Below, piece by piece: positions 1-10,615 of a stretch of 64,000 bases of DNA. Source of the DNA: Luidia sarsii (taxonomy: Eukaryota > Echinodermata > Asteroidea > Paxillosida > Luidiidae). The stretch spans positions 2,708,214 through 2,772,213 of the forward strand of contig OX465117.1 in assembly GCA_949987565.1 (NCBI GenBank). Direction: 5' to 3'. A program made the translations under genes and the position numbers. Each line of letters opens with the position of its first letter. Position 1 is the stretch's first letter. A model generated the notes under the pieces. It made no database searches, was not told the origin of the DNA, and was given only the letters and a program-made list of their open reading frames with translations.

Positions 1-200
1 TTCTATCAAAGCTAATGTGCTGCAGATATTTTATATTCTTATCAAATAAAGGGATTTTTCAGCTGTGTAATTATGTGGTTGTTGCATTCACAAATGGATA
101 CCCACTTTGCCAAAAAACTGATAATAATCAGATAAGTCCAACAAATTTTAAATAAATGTTTACCTTGAAACAAAGTAAAGGAACAAATGACCAAAAATGA

Positions 201-384
201 CCTAAAAATTTAGTGGGCCCGACGTTTCGATCCTAGCAGGACCTTTCTCAAAGGCAGAGTGACAAGGACAAAACAGATACATGTACACGAAGGGAGGGGG
301 AAGAGAGTGAATAGGACACGGATGAGAAACAAAGGACAAAGAGTAAAGCTGGTAGGGTGAGATCAAAGGGAAGGGCAAGGAGTA
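201..384 (-). mobile_element. HE1 hairpin element, partial (arm and spacer)
   Basis: One arm (taaaaatttagtgggcccga, then gatcctagcaggaccttt) followed by the purine-rich spacer containing gacaaggacaaaacagatac and ggtagggtgagatcaaaggg. The same spacer occurs at 8640, 26798 and, inverted, 60846. The second arm is absent. Confidence 0.85.
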
Positions 385-497
385 CCTGTTAAAACAGTGG
401 TACATTCCCGTGGTCTTGGGTTCAAGTACCGTGGCCGATTTCACTTCGTTTTGCGATCATCGCAACCGCCAAAAATCAATCGCTAAGTCTGAAATCC

Positions 498-687
498 TAA
501 AATTTAGTAGGCCTGACGTTTAGATCCTAGCAGGACCTTTCTCAAGGTCCTGAGGACCTTTCTCAAGGTCCTCAGGACCTTGAGAAAGGTCCTGCTAGGA
601 TCTAAACGTCAGGCCCACTAAATTTTAAGATTTGCATTTTGGTAATTTTAGTCAGTAAGCAGTTTGCAACATTTTTGTGAATCACCT
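498..687 (+). mobile_element. HE1 hairpin element with tail and 14-bp target duplication
   Basis: Two arms around a short palindromic spacer, then the tail (ttttagtcagtaagcagttt, gcaacatttttgtgaatcac). It is flanked by TAAGTCTGAAATCC at 484-497 and again at 688-701. The host of the insertion is itself an inverted repeat (about 481-483 plus 688-750, ending gatttcagacttagcg), whose left arm was split. Confidence 0.9.
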
Positions 688-836
688 TAAGTCTGAAATC
701 CATCGCAACCGATAACAAAGTTGCGATGGATTTCAGACTTAGCGATCCATTTTGGTGTTCTATGATCGCAAAGCGTTAGTGAAGTCGGCTCCCCGTTCAG
801 TGAAATTCCTTTTGCTATTTAAGAAAATCCATTTAC

Positions 837-1053
837 CTTGCCGGAGTGTGGTGATAGAGCGTGCATTAGATTCGGGTCCATTGAATCGTGAGTTGAATGG
901 TTGTACGGTGATGGTGTAGTCTGTGTTGGGCTCTAGTCCGGTGATGATCTTATTGGTGGAGCCTAACACTGTCTGCAATGTGAAGCCATTACTACCCGCT
1001 GCTGCATGGTACTTCAGGTGGTAGCCTTCCACAAACTCACGGTGCTGTCTCAC
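837..1053 (-). CDS. robo: ROBO exon 15: second part of FN3-2
   Basis: Encodes about residues 678-749: VRQHREFVEGYHLKYHAAAG, KIITGLEPNTDYTITVQPF and NSRFNGPESNARSITTLRQ. ROBO1 has VDQQSQYIQGYKILYR and YEIKARPFFNEFQGADSE in the same order. Acceptor ttttcctag, donor caag/gtaaatgg. Phase 0 in, phase 1 out; the next exon lies outside the window. Confidence 0.94.
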
Positions 1054-1261
1054 CTAGGAAAAGGTTGAAGATTTAAAAGTTAAACTACAAGCGTCGCTCT
1101 AACTGTCACCCCAAAACGTGATTATTTGGATCGCGATTCAACTCTAATTATTTTAGTGCGTGTGGACGCTATAACCGCAATTACTAGTAGGATTTGAATC
1201 GCGATTTTGACTGCACTATGGGTAAATAAGACTTCAGGCTTTGCATGGTGGGTGAATCATT

Positions 1262-1328
1262 ATAGGAAGGTTTGCGGTGACACCATGTATCAGGCCTAAT
1301 ACATGGTGTCACTGCAAACCATCCTACA
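1262..1328. repeat. Short inverted repeat related to the foldback at 34160
   Basis: Arms aggtttgcggtgacaccatg and catggtgtcactgcaaacc with a nine-base centre. Confidence 0.8.
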
Positions 1329-1345
1329 GTGCTTCACTATGGGGT

Positions 1346-1858
1346 TGTTCAGACACCGTACTAAAAGTGGTCTATCTTCGGTTTAAACTGAAAAGGGTCT
1401 ATCTAGTTGTGTCTGAACGGTCTACGTAGACCGTTTTGGGTACTACAAACGGTCTATCTTAGACCGCCGAGGAGGGGTGGACTAGACTACGTAGACCGGT
1501 CTACGTAGACCGGTCTACAAACCTTAACGTGTCTGAACGGTCTATCTCATTACCACATCCGGTTTAGGCAGACGAGCGGGCGCATTACATAACCGGTGAT
1601 TTATGTCACTGCCCAAACCGCGTGAAACACAAGGACGCGATGTGCATTCCATTGATGTTACGTGCACTCTTGCTAGCCGGAAGGGAAGTTGGGATTCAGG
1701 GTCAAGCAACGTGTGTGACCTCTTAGTACCAGAGATAGACTGTTTTCAGTTGAACTAGTGAGTATGAACACAAGGGGTTTGCAATGAGATATTTACCTCC
1801 CGCTGTGACCGCAAATGATAGACCTTTTTTTGGTCTCCGTAGTACGGTGTCTGAACAT
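1346..1858. mobile_element. TTCAGACACCG MITE
   Basis: Ends gttcagacaccgtactaaaa and gtagtacggtgtctgaac. The left half contains repeated ggtctacgtagaccg palindromes. Nested within an ATCGCGAT MITE. Confidence 0.82.
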
Positions 1859-2201
1859 AGCCTACTAGTGTGACTTTTCTATACAATCCCGTTTATTTGT
1901 AACGCAGTGCATGTGGAAACACTCCAACAAATCGCACCATTTTCAAAATCCCACAATGCACCGCTTGCGCTCTGATTGACAGGAAGTGCCGTGCTTGTTT
2001 CTATGTCTCCCTGCATGGGCCACCCTCAAGGACACACCCACTACTTGACCACAACTGATAACCACAATCGGCTTGCGATTGTTTGCATCAAGACATTTTG
2101 CCATGCGTGGACACAAGCAAAAAACAAAACCAGTTTTCAAAACATGGTTATTTGCACATTGAGAATGGCCCCGATTTAGACTGGCGTTATGAAGATGCTA
2201 G

Positions 2202-2628
2202 ACAGGCATGCAACTCTTGAATTGTAAAAAAAAAAGAGGAAAATGTCCGAATGAAACTGCGAGCGCGAAGCACGAAGCCCTTACAGCGTGTGGTTTGGGG
2301 CCCGCTTAAGGGCCCGGGAAAATGTTGGATTCTAGAAGCTCTGTGGTGCATTCTGAGCAGTTTGTGACAACTTATGACTTTAAGCTGAGTGACAGATTTT
2401 AACCATTTTCAAGGCATACACCCAGAAAATAAATTTTTGTTTTTGTTTACACAAAAATGAAAAGTAAACATCAAAGTTTTTAACCTGATCTCAGCATGTG
2501 TTTTAAATAATAGTTAGGGGAGAAGAAATATCCAGATGCATTTTTTTTTATTAATTAATTAATTTTATTTCTATGGCCGAATTAAAAAAAACATGGAAAT
2601 CCGCGGATCCGCGGAAAAGTTGCATGCT
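2202..2628 (+). mobile_element. GCATGCAAC MITE
   Basis: Ends acaggcatgcaactcttgaa and gaaaagttgcatgc. The body has a palindrome ggggcccgcttaagggcccg and catcaaagtttttaacctga. Aligns with 16379-16812 over its whole length. Confidence 0.85.
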
Positions 2629-2703
2629 AGAACTCTTCCTACAGTGAATGGACTACATGCAAGGCAGCTACTAGCAATTTAACTGACCAATGGTTGGCCT
2701 TAC

Positions 2704-2825
2704 CTCCCATAAGACTTTGACTGCTGTCTGGCTAAGTACCATCACATTAGTAATGGCCACACGCGTCTCTGCTAACTTCTCTTCAATCAGCGTCGTTTGC
2801 TCAGAAGGAATAGCTGACATATCAT
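2704..2825 (-). CDS. robo: ROBO exon 14: first part of FN3-2
   Basis: Encodes about residues 637-677: DDMSAIPSEQTTLIEEKLAE, then TRVAITNVMVLSQTAVKV and LWE at the junction (C-strand Trp). Acceptor tgcattcag, donor gag/gtaaggcc. Phase 1 in, phase 0 out, which is what the flanking exons require. Sequence conservation is weaker than in the Ig domains, but position, phase and the V-L/H-W pattern fit FN3-2. Confidence 0.88.
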
Positions 2826-2976
2826 CTGAATGCAAAGAAATATCAGAATGGTTATGCAGATCTATTAGGAGTTCAGATTCAGAAAACATGCTATCAATGA
2901 ACAGTCACCCTCTTACTTGTGGTTCTGAAGCACGGGACACCATGGGAATCTAAGTTTGCCAGCTGTGAGTGCAACA

Positions 2977-3681
2977 TTAACCACTTCGCGCCGGGGTGTT
3001 TTTCAGCGCCGATGACCGCCATACGGGGGTTTTGAACAATGCATCATTTTCAAATCTCGCTAAAACAATCGGAATAATATATTTCTGTGAAATAAATCAA
3101 TAAGGGTACACTATTGGTACAAGAGAGTAAAACCTTGCACAATTCTGACGTCGTTGTGGCTTTTGTCAAGAGATTATCCGTTCGAAAAAGGGCCCATTGT
3201 GCGTCGTCAATGGACCGTAACGGACGTGTGTGTGTGTGTGTGCGTGTACGGTGCAGTCAATCCCTGACCGCAGACTCCAGCCTCCACTCCAGGCAGTCAA
3301 ATCTTCGAGTTGGTCGGCCACAACCAAGCGTACAGATTACGGTAAAGAATGTGGGGGGAATTCCAATGCCAGACCGACGACCGTTGGGCTGTGTGGCATG
3401 CAAAGACAATGTCCCCCGCGTGCTTTCAGCTGCAGCGCGGTATCCCACGATCCTCCACAGTAAAAGTCCCACAATTGGACAATTACTGCTGCTAATCTTG
3501 CAATTTATGTGGCAACTTGCGTCAAAAAGGGTCTTTGTACTGATTCGTATTGCTTTGTTCTAAGTTAAAAAGAGTCTTTGTTTAGAATGTGGACAATAGT
3601 GGTGCCCGAATTTGGAGGGCCCCTTCGCATAGTAAAGCCAATGGAGCTCCGGATTCGGAGGTCCCGGCGCAAAGTGGTTAA
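2977..3681. mobile_element. Non-autonomous piggyBac relative (705 bp)
   Basis: Flanked by TTAA (2977-2980, 3678-3681) with termini CCACTTCGCGCCGGGG and CCCGGCGCAAAGTGG, the same as those of the larger element at 34972-37848 apart from one base. The left 340 bp or so aligns with the larger element's left end (the shared phrases include TATCATTTTCAAA-like, GTGGCTTTTG and GTGTGCGTGTACGGTGC-like words). The right end shares ctccggattcggaggtcccg. The transposase region is missing, so it is a deletion derivative or MITE of that family. It sits in ROBO intron 13. Confidence 0.88.
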
Positions 3682-3927
3682 ACCCTTCCGATTTAAAACC
3701 ATGGAGGATTCCTGTCAAGACCCCAACTACTTTGCTGTGAAACTGCTTTTTACTTGTACCTTCAATAGCCTCTACCAGTAACTAATTGCTTTTCTTTTAA
3801 AGGGGAGACCATCTTTCAACCAATCTAAATCTTATTCAAATCCTAAGTGTGTTTTGGTACTGCAATTTTCAGTGTTTTGTTTTGTATTGTTTGTGTCATT
3901 TTTATCATGTAATAAATGCAGCTCTTT

Positions 3928-4248
3928 TAAAGCCCCTATACAACATTGGTAGGATCGAAAAACAGAAATTTTCACAGATTTACATGAAACATACAGTTTG
4001 AAGATTGTTATAGTAGAAATCTCGCACTGAAATATTTCTGCCAAAAATGATGTATTTTTTGAGAAAAGAGTAAAAGAAATAGTTTACATCTCACCCCCTA
4101 CCAGATCTAAACAATTTTTCGGAAATTCTTTTTGCAAAACAAATGAAGCGTTTTTTTTTTACTATTTTCTCGAGACTCGGTTGGAGGATTGACATTTTCA
4201 CAGGTGTGCTATTTCATGCATATGTTGGATCAGACAACGTATGGATAC
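3928..4248 (+). mobile_element. TTAA-MITE A, right end cut by another element
   Basis: Left terminus aaagcccctatacaacattg, body with gaaatatttctgccaaaaatg and tgctatttcatgcatatgtt. It runs without a right terminus into a CGGTTAAA MITE at 4247. Confidence 0.8.
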
Positions 4249-4613
4249 CGGCCGACCTCTGCCCAGTAAAAGTGACCTGGTAAGTTTAACCGAGCCGATT
4301 AGTCCAGTGGAAACGCACCACTCGGTTAAATGCGACTCGGTAAAAAAACACATCTGGCCTATGACGTAACACGTACATGCACTGTGCACATCGTCTGCTT
4401 CATGTTGCGCGCCTAAATGTACAAACGTACATTGTGTATCCAGCTGACACTTGACCTTCATGAGCCGTTATATTGCCAGCTCGGTTACTTTAACCATCGT
4501 CTCGGTTAAATTTGACTGACTCAAAAGTCCAAGTGGGAACGATGGTCAAATTTGACCATTAGAAATTAAACCATCGTCTCGGTTAAATTTTAATCCAGTG
4601 GAAACGCGGCTAT
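4247..4613. mobile_element. CGGTTAAA MITE, left end missing
   Basis: Starts accggccgacctctgcccag inside the family's sequence, fused to the TTAA-MITE A at 3928-4248. Has repeated ctcggttaaatttgac and its inverse. Ends ccagtggaaacgcggcta. Confidence 0.8.
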
Positions 4614-4679
4614 TGTAACTGTTTATAAGTAATATATGTGCAATGCTGATGTTACAACGTCTGCTCTTTGTCTTCATAC

Positions 4680-4829
4680 CTCTGGTGGTGATGGGCTGTG
4701 AGATAGGACTTGGTGGACCAATGCCTCGGTCATTCACGGCTCTCACCAGGAATAAGTAGGTGGTTCCTGGCCTCAACTGCTGGACCAGACACGTCTCCCT
4801 GGGGCACAGACTAGGCACTATCTGCCACT
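4680..4829 (-). CDS. robo: ROBO exon 13: second part of FN3-1
   Basis: Encodes about residues 587-636: EWQIVPSLCPRETCLVQQL, RPGTTYLFLVRAVNDRGIG and PSPISQPITTR. The YLFLVRA-N--G core is the FN3 F-strand and matches ROBO1 YLFLVRAANAYGISDPS. Acceptor gtattacag, donor agag/gtatga. Phases 1 and 1. Confidence 0.95.
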
Positions 4830-5016
4830 CTGTAATACAAGCAAAGAACCAGCACAGCTATTACTGAAGACGCTAGTGGTATGAATTCTAGTGGTAACAA
4901 ACCCGCGACTCCCGATTTCAAGTACGGACGTCTTAACCACTGGACCCCTGAGCTGGTCGAGGTAGTGTGGTGGATTCAAATAATGTATAGCGGCGAGTTG
5001 ACTGAAATATTGTTAT

Positions 5017-5097
5017 CAGGCACTGGACAAAGCACTGAGCACTCAGTGTTTATCACGTCGAGCAAGGGCAAAACCTCATTGAATTACATTCTCCTCG
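5017..5097. repeat. Dispersed repeat with CAAAGCACTGAGCAC
   Basis: Shares aaagcactgagcac, tatcacgtcgagcaag and cctcattgaattacatt with 8192-8265. Upstream, 4895-4945 on the minus strand has a tRNA-like stretch (ggtccagtggttaagacg), so this may be the tail of a second SINE family. Confidence 0.55.
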
Positions 5098-5454
5098 ACG
5101 CAAACATCATGTTATATCTATGAATTCTTAAGTGGTAATGTTATGAAAGTCCCCACATATTCAATAACCATGACCATCTTTTGCCACAATTGTATTTGAG
5201 TCACAGACTCTCAGGTTCAATTCCTGAGTCAAAGTCACTTCTCTCGAGTCATCAAAGACGCGTCGAGTCATGGGTCACAAAGATATAGGTCTGGAGTCTG
5301 AGTCATCTTTAAATATAGTATCTTACTGTTGTAATGGGCCTACATGAATGGTCCATCAAGTGAAATAGTTAAGCAAACCATTGATATAGTCAAATCAATC
5401 ATTGGATCGACCCAAGTATCCTAACAACCCCAATATGAGTTGGTAAAAGCAGTT

Positions 5455-5850
5455 AGTTGGCAATTGCAGTCTAATATCCTTCTCCCATTACACACTGCTT
5501 AACCCTGAGATTTGCCACCCTGGGTTAAGCATCTCTTATCCCGGGGGTTCGTTAACCCTGAGTCCTCTTCCCATCTGTCGCATCAACCCGGAGTTTCGCT
5601 AAACCTGGGGCAAGGAAGATTCCACGCATTTCAGCTGTTAACCCTGAGATTCCCATCCTTAACCCTGGTCGTGAACAGGGTTAACGAGCCCCGGGTAATG
5701 GCCTACTTTTTTGGTCTTAACCCGGAGCGGGGTAAGTGTAGTGGGAAACCTCCAGCCAACCATTTCCAACCCGGGGTATCTTGGGGTTGAGGCTTGCCGT
5801 TACCTCCCGAGATAACCCGGAGATTTCATAGTGGGAAATCATGGGAAAGA
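5455..5850. mobile_element. MITE with repeated AACCCTGAG/AACCCGGAG motif
   Basis: Begins near cccattacacactgcttaac and ends ataacccggagatttcatag, tgggaaa. The word ttaaccctgag or its variants and inverses occurs about ten times in 400 bp. Confidence 0.7.
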
Positions 5851-6052
5851 GTTGTAAAACCCATCATTTGACAGTATGCTGTTCTTTCATAAAGCCACAA
5901 GTCACACAAGTGAAGTCCGAGTCAGTTTGTCTGAGTTAGCGTCATCTGGTTTTTCATTTTAACTCGTCCAAGTCAAACCAGTCGCTTTCTCCAAACTAAT
6001 AGCGCATGCTAACCCTACCATTTGCCGTCTACTAGCTTGCTTCTGTACAAAC

Positions 6053-6253
6053 CTGATGCAACCTCATGGCTGAAGTACTCCAGTCTGTAGTGAGTGACTG
6101 GGGAGAGCGGTGGGCTGGATCTACTAGGAGGCAGCCATCTTAGATTGAGTGATGTCCTGGTGATGTTAGTGCCCACAGGCTGGCCAGGGGATGCGGGCAG
6201 TTCGTGTACATTGGGTGCTTGTAGGACGGGTATATCTGATGCTTCACTTCGCT
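6053..6253 (-). CDS. robo: ROBO exon 12: linker and first part of FN3-1
   Basis: Encodes about residues 520-586: a linker ERSEASDIPVLQAPNVHELP, then the FN3 A-C strands TRTSLNLRWLPPSRSS, TPTSY-like THYRLEYFSHEVASG. ROBO1 has LSWQPNLNSG and SYIIEAFSHASG at the same place, with the exon boundary after ASG. Acceptor cccacacag, donor tcag/gtttgt. Phases 1 and 1. Confidence 0.93.
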
Positions 6254-6423
6254 CTGTGTGGGAGCACACGGTAAGAAATGGTGGTAATCAAACTGCACAG
6301 AGTGCTTCCTTTCTTCAAACTTCAAAACTTAGATGCCCTTATTTTTTTAGATTTCTGTATTGCAGGCCATCTAAGCTAGTCAGTGAGCAGTTTGCAACAG
6401 TTTTTCAAACTTTCTTCCAACTT

Positions 6424-6584
6424 CATGAAATTTAGTGGGCCTGACGTTTCGATGCTAGCAGGAGCTTTCTCAAAGGCAGAGAAAGGTCCTGCTAGGATCG
6501 AAACGTCAGGCCCACTCAATTTTATGATTTGCATTTTGGTAATTTTAGTCAGCAAGCAGTTTGCAACATTTTTGTATATCACTG
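6424..6584 (+). mobile_element. HE1 hairpin element with tail and 11-bp target duplication
   Basis: Arm, almost no spacer, inverse arm and tail ending gcaacatttttgtatatcac. Flanked by TCTTCCAACTT at 6413-6423 and 6585-6595. A fragment of another HE1 tail (agtcagtgagcagtttgcaa) lies just to the left at about 6378. Confidence 0.9.
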
Positions 6585-6929
6585 TCTTCCAACTTATGAT
6601 GACTTATCTCAGTACAATGCATTAAAACTCATATTCAAATTCCAACCACAAACCCTTTTACAGTTTATATTCAGAAAACCTTTGGAGAAGATTTTTCATG
6701 CTTAAAAAATCTATCAATTTTGAAAAATGGCAAAGAAAACTTAGACTGGACAAGGGGTGGATATCACTAAGCCTTACGATGCATCGTAACTCAACTTATG
6801 ACGGATAACCCTTCAAGTTCTGATAGCTTGTATGGTTTCTGTGCATTGCTCATCGTCTCGCGATTGATAGTAAGTTACAATGACTTTGGTGAAATTGCCC
6901 ACAGAACTTGAAGAAGAATCTCTGGTTTT

Positions 6930-7105
6930 GTGTACCAGCACTCTTACCATCTGAGCTAATCAGCCCTAAGATGGTGGCCTTCCTAAATAGTCAACTAGTC
7001 TTTTATTGAGGTGGGGGAGCAAGTCAGAAGCATTCAACCATTAACTGCCGTATATCTCCAGGGATCAAGTTGCCATTTTCATTCAGGTTTGCAGGTTATC
7101 TATCA
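6930..7105 (-). mobile_element. tRNA-derived SINE-like repeat, worn
   Basis: Matches the copy at 15995 in the words accatctgagctaatcagcc, aaatagtcaactagtctttt and agaagcattcaaccattaac. The B-box side is degraded. Confidence 0.55.
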
Positions 7106-7131
7106 AGTTAGTTTTCATCATTATTTCATGA

Positions 7132-7184
7132 CTTAAAATTTAGTGGGCCTGACGTTTCGATCCTAGCAGGACCTTTCTCAAAGG
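7132..7184. mobile_element. HE1 single arm with 13-bp target duplication
   Basis: Only one arm (cttaaaatttagtgggcctg to ctttctcaaagg), with no second arm or tail. It is flanked by CATTATTTCATGA (7119-7131) and CATTATTTAATGA (7185-7197), 12 of 13 matching. A 53-bp insertion with its own duplication shows that a single arm can be inserted as a unit. Confidence 0.85.
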
Positions 7185-7253
7185 CATTATTTAATGATTT
7201 ATTTTGTTTGTTGTCATGACATGTTTGCTTGGTTTTATGCATGTTTTTCTCAC

Positions 7254-7381
7254 CAATAACTCTAAGATAGGCCTTCCAGCTTGTCTGCCCACTGCTGTTG
7301 GTGGCAATACAGCTGTACATGCCAGAGTCATCCAGGAAGAGTCCTGATATCTGAAGCCGGCCAGTATCTAACACCGTGAAT
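7254..7381 (-). CDS. robo: ROBO exon 11: second half of Ig5
   Basis: Encodes about residues 477-519: RFTVLDTGRLQISGL, then DDSGMYSCIATNSSGQTSW and KAYLRVI. In ROBO1 the same stretch is [21 protein letters not shown]. Acceptor gctatttag, donor attg/gtgaga. Phase 2 in, phase 1 out. An HE1 arm with a 13-bp target duplication sits about 70 bp past the donor (7132-7184). Confidence 0.95.
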
Positions 7382-7441
7382 CTAAATAGCAAAGAGAGAC
7401 ACAGAGTAGAGGGAGCCATTACACATGACTCTAATACTGCA

Positions 7442-7540
7442 CTGGTCTGACATTCAATTCAATTCAATTCAATTCAAGGGAACATTTATTTCCATATCAC
7501 ACAGAAAGAAAATACAACAATGGTTAACAACTAATACTGG
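7442..7540. repeat. (AATTC)n microsatellite and adjoining LINE-tail-like DNA
   Basis: Five copies of attca/aattc at 7451-7477, followed by gggaacatttatttccatat. Short 5-bp arrays of this sort often mark LINE 3' ends; no coding part is present, so the class is open. Confidence 0.4.
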
Positions 7541-8191
7541 GATAACTATCGCATGCGTCACTCAGAAGTGGGTATAAAGCATATAACAAAGTACAAACAG
7601 TACAGTCTTATGGAGGCAAATCTCAGAAAGCAGTGATGGGATGCCTTAAAGGGGAATGAAACCCAGAGAAAAATGTTGGCTTATCTGATTGGACGTTACA
7701 AACAACCTACAATTACCTATTAGCTACTCACCTACGAGTTTCATAAAGAGGGAAAAATCATGGAATTTGGTGGATGAATTCGCGTTCCCGCAAACTGCCA
7801 TCTTTTCAAATGGCCCGTCAGTCACTGCAGGGGGTATGACATCGCAACGGAAAACTCCCGCATGGGCCCAGATGGATGTACACCTTCCTATACTGCGTGC
7901 AGTTTGTATACACTCGCGAGCTGAACGATGGTGTACTGCCAGGCTTTTGGATGTCAAAATGTCAGCGGGAAAAAGCTGGGGAAATCTTTCCATGTATAGT
8001 TCCCAACAAGGACAAGAGACCTGAGTTGTTTAGGAAGTGGGCTGCGGCCATCAAAGTTGAGAAATTTTCAAAGTCGGCAACAAATACAGTTGAAATGATA
8101 CTATGTTTGCGGGGAGGAGAATGTAAATCAATGAGGGTTTGACCTGTTTGATGAGTTCAAATCCCGCCTGAGTTGCCTAGATTTTTTTTCA

Positions 8192-8265
8192 TCAGGCATG
8201 GGGCAAAGCACTGAGCACCCGGTGCTTATAACGTCAAGCAGGCAAACCTCATTGAATTACATTAT
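8192..8265. repeat. Dispersed repeat with CAAAGCACTGAGCAC, second copy
   Basis: tcaggcatggggcaaagcac, gagcacccggtgcttataac and acctcattgaattacatta align with 5017-5097. Confidence 0.55.
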
Positions 8266-8282
8266 GAGTCTACATAACATAC

Positions 8283-8439
8283 CGATCACTTGCTTGCAAG
8301 GGAGCCCCATCTTTGGTCCATCGCACACTAGGCACTGGACTGCCAGCTGCCTCGCAGGTCAGCAATGCCACAGTGCCAACGATTAAGGTCTGATTGCTGG
8401 GCCCATAACTGATGATAGGCGGTGGTTGACTCACAGACG
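8283..8439 (-). CDS. robo: ROBO exon 10: first half of Ig5
   Basis: Encodes about residues 425-476: ASVSQPPPIISYGPSNQTL (human ROBO1 has RPPPVIRQGPVNQT), the B-strand cysteine in ALLTCEAAGSPVP and tryptophan in VRWTKDG. Acceptor tattccag, donor gatcg/gtatgt, phase 2. Phase 1 in. Contains an NQT sequon. Confidence 0.96.
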
Positions 8440-8639
8440 CTGGAATACAAACAAACAATGGGCTCTTTTATCACACAATATACACTATTGCTCTATATAC
8501 ACTATTGTTTTTGTACCCATCATTTAATGCGTAGTGTAAAAAGTGTTTCGATATGCTGGTTTATGAGACTAACAACCTGAAGTGATACTGGTTCTGTTTT
8601 GAAATGGGTTTTGATGCAATTCTAACATTCTGGAAAGGT

Positions 8640-8928
8640 CTTAAAATTTAGTGGGCCTGATGTTCCGATCCTAGCAGGACCTTTCTCAAACGCAGAGTGA
8701 CAAGGACAAAACAGATACATGTACACGGAGGAAGGGGGAAGAGAGTGAATAGGACACGGATGAGGAACAGAACAAAGAGTAAAGCTGGTAGGGTGAGATC
8801 AAAGGGAAGAGCAAGGAGTAGGGTAGGGATTAGTGAGAAGAGGGGGAATATCTGTTTTGTCCTTTTCACTCTGCCTTTGAGAAAGGTCCTGCTAGGATCG
8901 AAACGTCAGGCCCACTAAATTTTAAGAA
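8640..8928 (-). mobile_element. HE1 hairpin element, both arms and full spacer
   Basis: Left arm 8640-8698, purine-rich spacer to about 8868, right arm to 8928 (ending cactaaattttaag). No tail and no clear flanking duplication. Confidence 0.9.
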
Positions 8929-8982
8929 TAAATAACAAACAATCAAATACAAGAAAAACGGAAAAACTTTAGAACAAATTGA

Positions 8983-9045
8983 AAACCAGAGGTCTCAGGT
9001 TCAAATCCTGGTCCAGTCAAAGTTTTCTTTGCCATTTTAACAATA
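8983..9045 (+). repeat. Fragment of the tRNA-derived SINE-like repeat
   Basis: Contains agaggtctcaggttcaaatc (B-box type) and ctggtccagtcaaagttttc; opposite strand to the other copies. It abuts a TTAA-MITE B at 9052. Confidence 0.5.
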
Positions 9046-9051
9046 ATCCTA

Positions 9052-9409
9052 TTAAAGGCCCTATACAACATTGGTCAAGGTCAAAAGATTGCCACAGTTT
9101 GTGTGTTAAACCATAAAACATTCCAAAAAAGTAATACTGCGAAGGTTTTAGCTCAAATGGTAATCTGAGAAAGTAGAAAGGCAAAACACCGTCACGGTTT
9201 TCGCACCATTCTTTATGTAAGTAGTTTATTACTCGAGTAATAAACTATTTGTCAATGTTTGAGTGAAGATTTCGCGAGAAGTACATCATCCCAGGCCGTA
9301 AGATTTTAACATGAGGATTATATCATGACCATCTACAAACTGCATAAATTAGAAGGAAATCTGTGGACATCGATGTTTTCTGATCTCCCCAATGTTGTAT
9401 TGGGCCTTT
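9052..9409 (+). mobile_element. TTAA-MITE B
   Basis: Begins ttaaaggccctatacaacat and ends ccaatgttgtattgggcctt. The termini resemble those of TTAA-MITE A but the body differs (gcgaaggttttagctcaaat, gaaggaaatctgtggacatc). Contains an inner inverted repeat around tttattactcgagtaataaa. Confidence 0.85.
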
Positions 9410-9445
9410 CACATACCGGCAATATCTTGACTTTCTGTTTTAATA

Positions 9446-9557
9446 TACAGTGGAGTAATATGCAAAAATGTTGCAAACTGCTTACTGACTAAACAATTTT
9501 CACAAACCGAGTTAGGAGGGCCCGACATTTCGATCCTTGCAGGACCTTTCTCAAAAC
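9446..9557 (-). mobile_element. HE1 tail and one arm, diverged
   Basis: Tail at the left (atgcaaaaatgttgcaaact, gcttactgacta) then an arm with gggcccgacatttcgatcct and a single change in gcaggaccttt. The second arm is missing. Confidence 0.8.
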
Positions 9558-10418
9558 CTATTCTTTTAATATGTCCAATGTTAAAAGCACAGTTAGATGA
9601 AAGAGATAATACAAAATATATCAATGTTTTAGATTATAGAAAGCATATGAGAAAAAGAAAGAAAGAAAGAAAGACTGTGGTTATAATGGTAACATTACTG
9701 AGTAATATACTATCCGATGCAAAAAGCCTGCATAAATATGCAACTACACACAACCCTATGATGTTGTACAGAATAAAAGTCAGAAATAAATCGTGTCATT
9801 TTATAACACACAGCTTGGTGCATTACACAGGTTGAAAATGCCATCTGAATGATGATAAATGTTCCACTAAAACTGACTTATGTAGACGATAGTAACGGCT
9901 AAACGCAAAAGCCAGTTGCAGTTTCGACATCACATTACCATAAAGCAAAATGATGGAGTGGTTTTCCTCCTAAACACTAATCCATTTAATGCCTGAGGAA
10001 AGGCTTACCTGGAGGACTCTGTGCAAAGATCAGTATAAGTCTTGGGTCTTTTAATACTATAAATGCCTGCAATGCATAGGGCTCATATCATTGGCATTTT
10101 TTTTCTGAGTGGCAAATCTTTTTCAAACATCATAAAACACATCTTAACATTGCCCCTTAAAGCCCTTTTCAGACGACGCTGACAAAACTTGCAAGGCTTG
10201 AGAGAGAATTTAGCGTATAGCATGGGACATTGTACAATAAACAGTTCCTCCCTTCACACGATCGATTGTCAAGGGTCCCATGAGAAATCCTCCGCTAGCG
10301 GAAGATTTGGCGGAGGTCCGGACCTACGACAAAATCTCTCAAGGGTTCACCAGGGACGTCTGTCACTCTCAAGCATTGGTAACCTTTCACACAACGGCAC
10401 TTTTGTAAGATTTCTCAT

Positions 10419-10615
10419 GCACTCTTGCTAGCCGGAAGGGAAGTTGGGTTTCAGGGTCAAGCAACGTGTGTGACCTCTTAGTACCAGAGATAGACTGTTT
10501 TCAGTTGAACTCAGTAAGTATGAACGTAAGGGGTTTGCAATGAAATGTTTACCTCCCGCTGTGACCGCAAATGATAGACCTTTTTCGGTCTCCGTAGTAC
10601 GGTGTCTGAACATAG
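10419..10615. mobile_element. Right half of a TTCAGACACCG MITE
   Basis: Matches 1661-1858 closely (actcttgctagccggaaggg, cagagatagactgttttcag), ending tacggtgtctgaac. The left half is replaced by unrelated sequence (10155-10418) that begins gcccttttcagacgacgctg and has an inner inverted repeat around tccgctagcgga. Confidence 0.8.

Larger units (their letters stand above)
1112..2165. mobile_element. ATCGCGAT MITE type a split by nested elements
   Basis: The left part (about 1112-1230, ggatcgcgattcaactctaa) and right part (about 1866-2165, ggccaccctcaaggacacac, aggaagtgccgtgcttgttt) belong to one element. Between them lie a foldback fragment (1262-1328) and a TTCAGACACCG MITE (1346-1858). Confidence 0.75.
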
